Of a stretch of 64,000 nucleotides of DNA, positions 58,234 to 64,000 are shown piece after piece. The stretch comes from Volvox africanus (taxonomy: Eukaryota > Chlorophyta > Chlorophyceae > Chlamydomonadales > Volvocaceae). Within the stretch, counting starts at the first letter, position 1, and each line of letters begins with the position of its first letter. The DNA lies in contig BSDZ01000004.1 in assembly GCA_030268105.1 (NCBI GenBank), forward strand, positions 3,273,001-3,337,000, read 5' to 3'. The position numbers were made by a program, and so were the translations under genes. Under the pieces are notes generated by a model that made no database searches, was not told the origin of the DNA, and was given only the letters and a program-made list of their open reading frames with translations.

Positions 58234-60155
58234 CCCAGCAAACAGAGCAAGAAGGACGAGGATGTCGAGGATCACCAAACGTGGGCTGATGACACAGCAA
58301 AGGCGATTCCGTGAAAACAACTGCTGTTCCATTGATAATCTGTAAAGAACAAAAATCTATTAGGAACGCAATTATGTGGCTTGCACTATTTCGGCCACAG
58401 GCCATCGACTAGAAACTTTTAATATTCTAGGGCATAAGAAAAATTTAGAGCATGAATCCTGCAGGGCTGGCCAGTGCCCTGCAAGAAACATAGCGACTAC
58501 AGAAACAAAAGACCGAAATAAGCTAGCAAAGAGCTCAGAAAATGCTTCAAGTAGCTTGGACTTGATGAAAAGAAATCAGTGCATTTTCCTCGCGACGGGC
58601 CTTACATGACTAACACTCTTTACAGGGGCAAAATGTACGACATGACTGCAGAAGTTCCCAGGAGCTTCACATGACTAGCTCTCCTTACAGTAGAGAAAAA
58701 TGAACGGCTGAAAGATAAAAAACGATGTACGTCGAAAACACGAAAAGCAACTAAAAGATATAAATAAACTCAAACCAACTAAAAGAGATAACAGATATTA
58801 AGTACGATTTTAACCATTGCGGTTGCTAGGCTAGCTACGTAAAGCGCTAGCAATAACATGAGCTATGAGATATCAGCATTCTGGCATGGCTAGGGTGGGG
58901 CCGCCAGTACCTTGAGGGATTTCCAAGCAGGCCTCCATGCCTCTCTGGAGCACTACCAAAACTTCGGATTTCTTATGAATGCCCGCCCTCCTGGAGTAAA
59001 TTGTGGATGATTCCTCTTAGTGTTTGGATGATAACATGATAGGTTGAACAAAGTACATTTTGTCCTCATTTCTTAGTGAAAGTAAACATCGTAATTTTAG
59101 GTTCTCCAAAAAATATGGTTTGGAGACGAGTACGATAGGCTGGGCGCAGTGGTACGGCAGTGGTAGGCAAGGTTTCGTTTCCTTGCCAGAGCTCTGCTTC
59201 CTTACTACCTTATTTATTAGTAATTCTCCCTCGTCTTCTGTGGCGACCAGCTTGCCCTGACGCCGGTTTTCAGTGTTTGCGGGTCGTTGCTGGTCGATGA
59301 GGTGCTTCAGCGTAGGTCTGTTTCTTTTCCAACCCTCTCCCTCCCTTTTCCTCTGTGTTGTGGTAGTTCTGGTTGGTTTCTCTGGCATTCAAAACATTCT
59401 AGGAGTTTTCCTAGGCTGGGGGGCGTTTTCATGCGGACTTGGAGCGAGGTCGAGTAGCAACAGCCTGCGGAAGCCACTTGTGTTCCCGCTGGGTTGGCCG
59501 TACGAGGTGTACGGCTTCGAGCGGGATGAGGCCATACAGCCAGTTTCATCCTTCCTTTTGATTGCGCCCACCAGTGCGGAGACCCCGTGGCTCGCAGGTT
59601 GTTTTTACTTGTAATCTGAGGCTGCAATCTGAGCTCGGATCAGGATAGATCAGGTGGCGAGAACGCGCCGCAATGCACAGGATAACGTAAGCATATGATA
59701 GATAAACCCATGCGCGCATGACTAGATAAAGATCCCGGATACAGTACCGGCATCCCTAGCGTTAAAAGCCATGGTCAACGCCGTAAGTATCCAGCTGCGG
59801 GTTTGCCGTATAAGTCACATTTTTTTGCCGGCACCGATGATAGACGATCGCCTTCTAAAGCTGCAAGGCGGCGATGCCTTTGTTGGTAATGCGCTTTTTT
59901 CGTTTACCTCAGTTCGTCTAGAGGACGGCAAGTGGGACGACAAAATCGTGTTATGTACGGCGGCACACGCCAAGAATAGGATATAGAAGCGACTAACTGA
60001 TTAATCTCATGCTCCAATCGTATAGAACTTCAATCTAAAAAGCCTCATAACTTCACGACTCTTATTCACTAGCAAGAGTGTTGTTTCATCATATCTTCTC
60101 ATAGCTTGACGGGACGCTTAACCGTGCAAAGGTTAATTTGATAGCAATAGCCAGA

Positions 60156-63100
60156 ATGTCGGAGCGAACGCCGCTGCTCGCGGCCGAGCACGGTCCGCCG
60201 ATCGACGCTTTCTCGCCAAAAACATCAGGTTGCGTGCTAAGTACAACAAACTGTTTCCTCTCTGACGGATCAAGCAAGAACAATGCTGAACACCGGAAGG
60301 TATGGAGAGGAAGGGCACTTATTTCCAGCGTCTGTGTCGACCGCTGTCGGACGCCGCTTGCGGGCCGCTCCTGCCGCAGGTCCAGCGCAAGCTTCTCATC
60401 GCTTGCATCTTGTGCGTGATATTCATGGTTGTTGAAGTGGTCGGAGGATACTTGGCGCATAGGTAAGCAGAGGTATGTGGTCAAGTCGGCCGCTTTCCGC
60501 TGTGCCGAAATGCAGGCCCCATTTTATTGCTCACCGTGAACCTTTCCTTCTTATCCCACATGCGTGAAGTTGATCACAAATTGCGGTCCGTGCATTGCTT
60601 GTATCACTCACTCTGCTGCCGATAACGATACCCTCGGCGGTGCGACACTCGTGCTTTGCGACTCGCAGCATCGCCATCATGTCGGATGCAGCACACATGC
60701 TATCGGACGTGGCGGGTTTCGCCGTGTCATTGTTTGCGGCCTGGGCAGTCACGCGGAAAAGCCACGTGTCGTACTCGTTTGGGTACCACCGCATAGAGAT
60801 CCTTGGCGCGCTGGCGTCCGTGTTGGCCATCTGGGCAGTGACTGGTGCTCTGGTCTTCGAGGCCGTGATGCGGATGCTGTACCCGGAACCCGTCAATGGA
60901 AAACGTAAGGGTAGCATGGTGGAGTTCAATTTTTTAATCAAATATATATCCCAGATATACCACTAAGCTGAGTATCCATTAAAATTAAATCTGGATAGCG
61001 ACAAGCTGATACATTACAGGGCCGGTGTTATACTTGCGACACGTATTTGCATACGTTGTATTCGTTCTTAGGTGTTTGACCGAGCTTGGCTGCTTCGACT
61101 TCCCGTAACTGACTGGCTCGCGCATTCCGGCTAACTGCAGTCTCGCTGGAGTTCCTGATATGAACTGTTTTCTCTTCTGTCCTCTTCTGTTTCGTCCCGA
61201 TCGGGGCTAGCTAATCGGGATCCGGATTCCCTCAACTTGCAAAGAGTCAGGTGCTTAGGTTTGACTTGTGCACGTGTGTATGTACATGCTGTGTCGTGTT
61301 GTGCTGTGCTGTGCACATCATGCATCGACATTTGGCAGCCGTTCCAGGCAACACAGATTACAGTGCATCATTCTGCTTTCATGTATCTCTCCGCCGCAGT
61401 GATGTTCCTGGTGGCCTGCGCGGGCATCGCATTTAACCTGGTTATTGCTGTTGTACTGGCCGAGCATCACGTCCACGGTCCGGGATCTTGTCACAGCCAT
61501 GGTCATACGCATGGTCACAGCCACGGGCTCGGTGTTCAGGACGGCGCCCAGCACCGTCACAGCCATAGCGGAGATGGCAGCGGGGCTAGTGAACGTAGCA
61601 GCTGTAGCGGTCTCGTTTCCGGGGAGGATGATCAACAGGCGGGTAGGTCTCGGATGGCCTATGTACACAGTGTGATGGGATGTTGCTGTTTAACCCATGA
61701 AAGCCCATGGCAGTGCCGGCCCGCTTTGTGTCTCTTGCAAGTACATGGGTGCACGTGATGAGGACGCACTGTGCATTTGAGCTTGTCTGCGCATGTATCA
61801 AACGTTGCATCGCAAGCCGTGTTTTGATGTGTGTTGCGGTTCTTATTTGTATGGGGTCTGAGTTAAGCCCCGGAGTGCACTGTACTCAGCCTTTGACCTA
61901 ATCTGATCTATGCTGTGTTCCATTACGGCCGCTGTGTGGTGCCCACCGCTGTCGGGGAAGGGGAGAGCTGCTGCATCATCACAATGCCGCTCGCGTCACC
62001 GGCTGTCGGTGCTGCGGCTGCCAGCGTAGGACCAGCGGGTTCCGGTGTTGCACTTCCGGTGGTATCAGCCTTGATTCGGTGAGTAAGTAGCTAGCGGCAT
62101 GCTGAAGCAGAGCAGAGTAGTAGTAGCGGTAGGAGGGGGAGGAGGAGGATGTGGGGCTGCAACTAGTCTTGCTGGCTATTCGTCGGTGTTGATATTGAGG
62201 CTTGGGGTAGTCCTTTTGACGGTCCAACTGGTGCAGTAGATGGATCATTACGACGGGGATTACGGCACGAGGGGGCAGCATTTACTTGCAGGCACCACTG
62301 AAGTTGTGCTGACACGTGAGGATAGTAAACGAATGAGAATAAGGACCAGAACCGTTTGAGCAGTCCATACAGTTCACAGGATTTCCTTCCCCGATCCTTT
62401 CTAGGGGAAACCAACCCCTTGTGTTCGCCCCCGAGAGCTGCTAAGCCCAGCTCTTCCTCTTTCCGCCTCTGTTGGTCCCAGCAGGGAAGGCGGCCACGAG
62501 GTACCGTTGGTGGTGGACGTCCAGAAGGTCACGGCGATGACAGTGTCGGGTCCCGCCGTGCTGCCCACACCGGAGTCCCAAGCAACGTCAGTAGCGGGGT
62601 GCTGTTCGGGTGGCGCTGGTGCTGCTGTGGGGGCTGGCGGCGGGGTCCCCGCCCCGGAAGCGGCTGATGGCAGCGACAGAGAAGAAAGCCATGGGCATGG
62701 GCATGGTCGTGAGCACGGCCAGGGACATGTGTGTCGACACGGTAGCAAGGTTTCGGCCGTGATGGCGACTGGAGTGACGAATGAAGCCGGTCCGAAGGGC
62801 ACGGTGGCCCACTCGCACAGCAGCAGCGACGACGATGACGACGGAATCCACCACCACCTGTACCATCATGAGCACAGCCACTGCCACAAGCATAAACATG
62901 GAGCCGAGGCCAGTGGGCATGGACACGGTCACGGTCATGAACACAGCCATGGTCACGGTCATGAACACAGCTATGGTCATGGTCATGGTCACAGCCACGG
63001 TCATGGTCATGGTCACAGCCACGGTCATGGTCATCGTCATGGTCACAGCCACGCTCATGGTCATGGTCATGGTCGTGGTCACAGCCACGGTCATGACAAC

Positions 63101-64000
63101 ATCAACCTGCGCAGCGCGTTGTTGCACGTGGTGGGTGATTTGTTGCAGAGCATTGGAGTGGCGGCAGCAGGGGGGCTGATCTGGTGGAAGCAGGACGATC
63201 CGCGCTGGCAGGTAGGCAGGATTGGACGGGGTTGTGGGGAAGGTAAGGACGGGGCAATTACCGGTGTGTCGTCTGCAGGAGTGGAGCTGGTGCGATCGTG
63301 GCTGCCCGGGTCCCTTTGCGTTGGCCGTGTGCTTTCTCTGGCTGCCGCGGCTATGGCGAGCATCTTGTGTGACTACAGCAATAGTTATAATTTAATTAGG
63401 ATTTAAAATTTTGGGTCAGCAAAGCCTTTACCATGTGATTAGCTAGGATAAGCCTTGCTTTTCCAAGGCTGTAGCCTAAGCAGACGCCTAATTAACGAGC
63501 ATGAGGCTTCCTACGGATCTCAACCCGCACCCCTGCTCTATACGCTTTCACTGAACGCCCCCACCCGGGCTCATCCACAGATCGCTGACCCGATCTGCAC
63601 ATTTGTGTTTGCGGTGTTGGTCGTGATGACGACCCGGGGCATCATCGCCGAGATCACCCACACTCTTATGGAGCGCACTCCGCAGCACGTCAACCTGGCG
63701 ACGGTGACCCGGGCCATGACGATGGTGGGCGTGGGATGGACGGATGGGCAGGGCGGGGACGGGCCAGACCGTACTGTGCGGACGGCGCAGTCCAACATGA
63801 TGGATGGACTGCTTTGAGTTCAGTGTTCTGATCCCACGGCCTTATCGGCATTTAATACCCTCTACCCTAGCCGTACCTAATTCTCCTTGATCTCGGTTCT
63901 GGATGCCCTCCCACCCACCCGCCCACCCGCTAAGAAGACAAAAATGTGACGCCACATACATGCAGATGGACGGCATCCTTGACGTGCACGACTTGCACGT
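60156..64000 (+). CDS. Zinc-type cation diffusion facilitator (CDF/MTP family), 3' truncated
   Basis: Proton-coupled zinc efflux into a vacuole or other compartment, by family knowledge. Exons: 60156-60299, 60380-60462, 60669-60904, 61400-61642, 61961-62078, 62485-63211, 63581-63724, 63966-64000 (cut by the window end). The start gives [12 protein letters not shown], with an E-x-x-x-L-L (ERTPLL) sorting-type motif common in vacuolar transporters. Seen: a first membrane segment [32 protein letters not shown] with the TM2 HxxxD site (His85, Asp89); [15 protein letters not shown]3-4; a His-rich loop of about 300 residues (178-480); [14 protein letters not shown] with the TM5 HxxxD site (His489, Asp493); a TM6 segment [14 protein letters not shown]; and [11 protein letters not shown] opening the C-terminal domain. 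Two HxxxD sites indicate zinc. The exon 5 acceptor is weak (purine-rich). Confidence 0.9.
62915..63095 (+). repeat. Minisatellite coding for the His-Gly-rich zinc-binding loop
   Basis: Tandem 6-, 12- and 18-bp units of the type GGTCATGGTCACAGCCAC encode alternating His-Gly and His-Ser pairs. The nucleotide units repeat nearly exactly, so the loop probably grew by slippage or unequal exchange. The reverse strand shows an equally long Met/Thr/Val frame, which is only its shadow. Confidence 0.92.

Larger units (their letters stand above)
55645..60155. other. Repeat-bearing region without a recognised gene
   Basis: AT-rich compared with the exons around it. It contains a telomere-like motif (56351-56366), GGTACC-rich degenerate repeats (57480-58090), a perfect hairpin (58166-58233) and two same-frame open segments at 59060-59260 and 59273-59614 separated by one stop, which match nothing I know. 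The promoter of the zinc transporter should lie at its right end. Confidence 0.45.

Noticed and set aside
59060..59614. Possible retrotransposon fragment in two same-frame segments
   Set aside because: No reverse transcriptase, integrase or terminal-repeat motif can be seen; resemblance was only impressionistic.
62588..63127. 179-codon Met/Thr/Val-rich minus-strand frame
   Set aside because: It is the antisense shadow of the His-Gly repeat of the zinc transporter, whose frame has conserved flanking membrane motifs.

Overview
The window is nuclear DNA of a eukaryote, almost certainly a volvocine green alga. Genes are cut into many short exons by introns of roughly 70-600 bp with GT-AG ends, there is an axonemal dynein heavy chain, TGTAA-type poly(A) candidates follow some genes, proteins carry Gly/Gln/Ala homopolymers, and a TTTTAGGG-type (Chlamydomonas-like) telomeric motif occurs. 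Exons are GC-rich and intergenic DNA is not, which suggests a Volvox-like rather than a Chlamydomonas-like base composition. The species call is inference.

Layout. (1) 1-17080, + strand: the last 30 exons (3443 residues) of an axonemal dynein heavy chain, most like the outer-arm beta type, running from the tail through AAA1-AAA6 and the stalk to the C-terminus. (2) 18997-27306, - strand: two guanine deaminase genes in head-to-tail tandem. Three separate blocks (695, 502 and 253 bp) are essentially identical between the copies, two of them including whole introns, while the sequence between them is strongly diverged. This looks like patchy gene conversion and is the most unusual feature here. 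(3) 29954-37262, - strand: a complete 14-exon ATAD3-type mitochondrial AAA ATPase, with a 360-bp ATT/TTA microsatellite in one intron. (4) 37263-42465: no confident gene. (5) 42466-51814, - strand: an 18-exon protein kinase of about 1479 residues with a GAF-like N-terminal half, a non-RD catalytic loop, a Gln/Gly insertion in the N-lobe and a 450-residue Gln/Ala/Pro-rich tail. (6) 51815-60155: about 8 kb without a confident gene, holding degenerate GGTACC-rich repeats, a perfect 31-bp hairpin, a telomere-like motif and one weak candidate gene. (7) 60156-64000, + strand: the 5' eight exons of a zinc-type cation diffusion facilitator with a very long His-rich loop, cut off by the window end.

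The genes do not form a functional cluster: flagellar motility, purine salvage, mitochondrial structure, signalling and zinc sequestration are simply neighbours. All exon boundaries were derived by hand from splice-site phase and protein continuity, with no transcript evidence.
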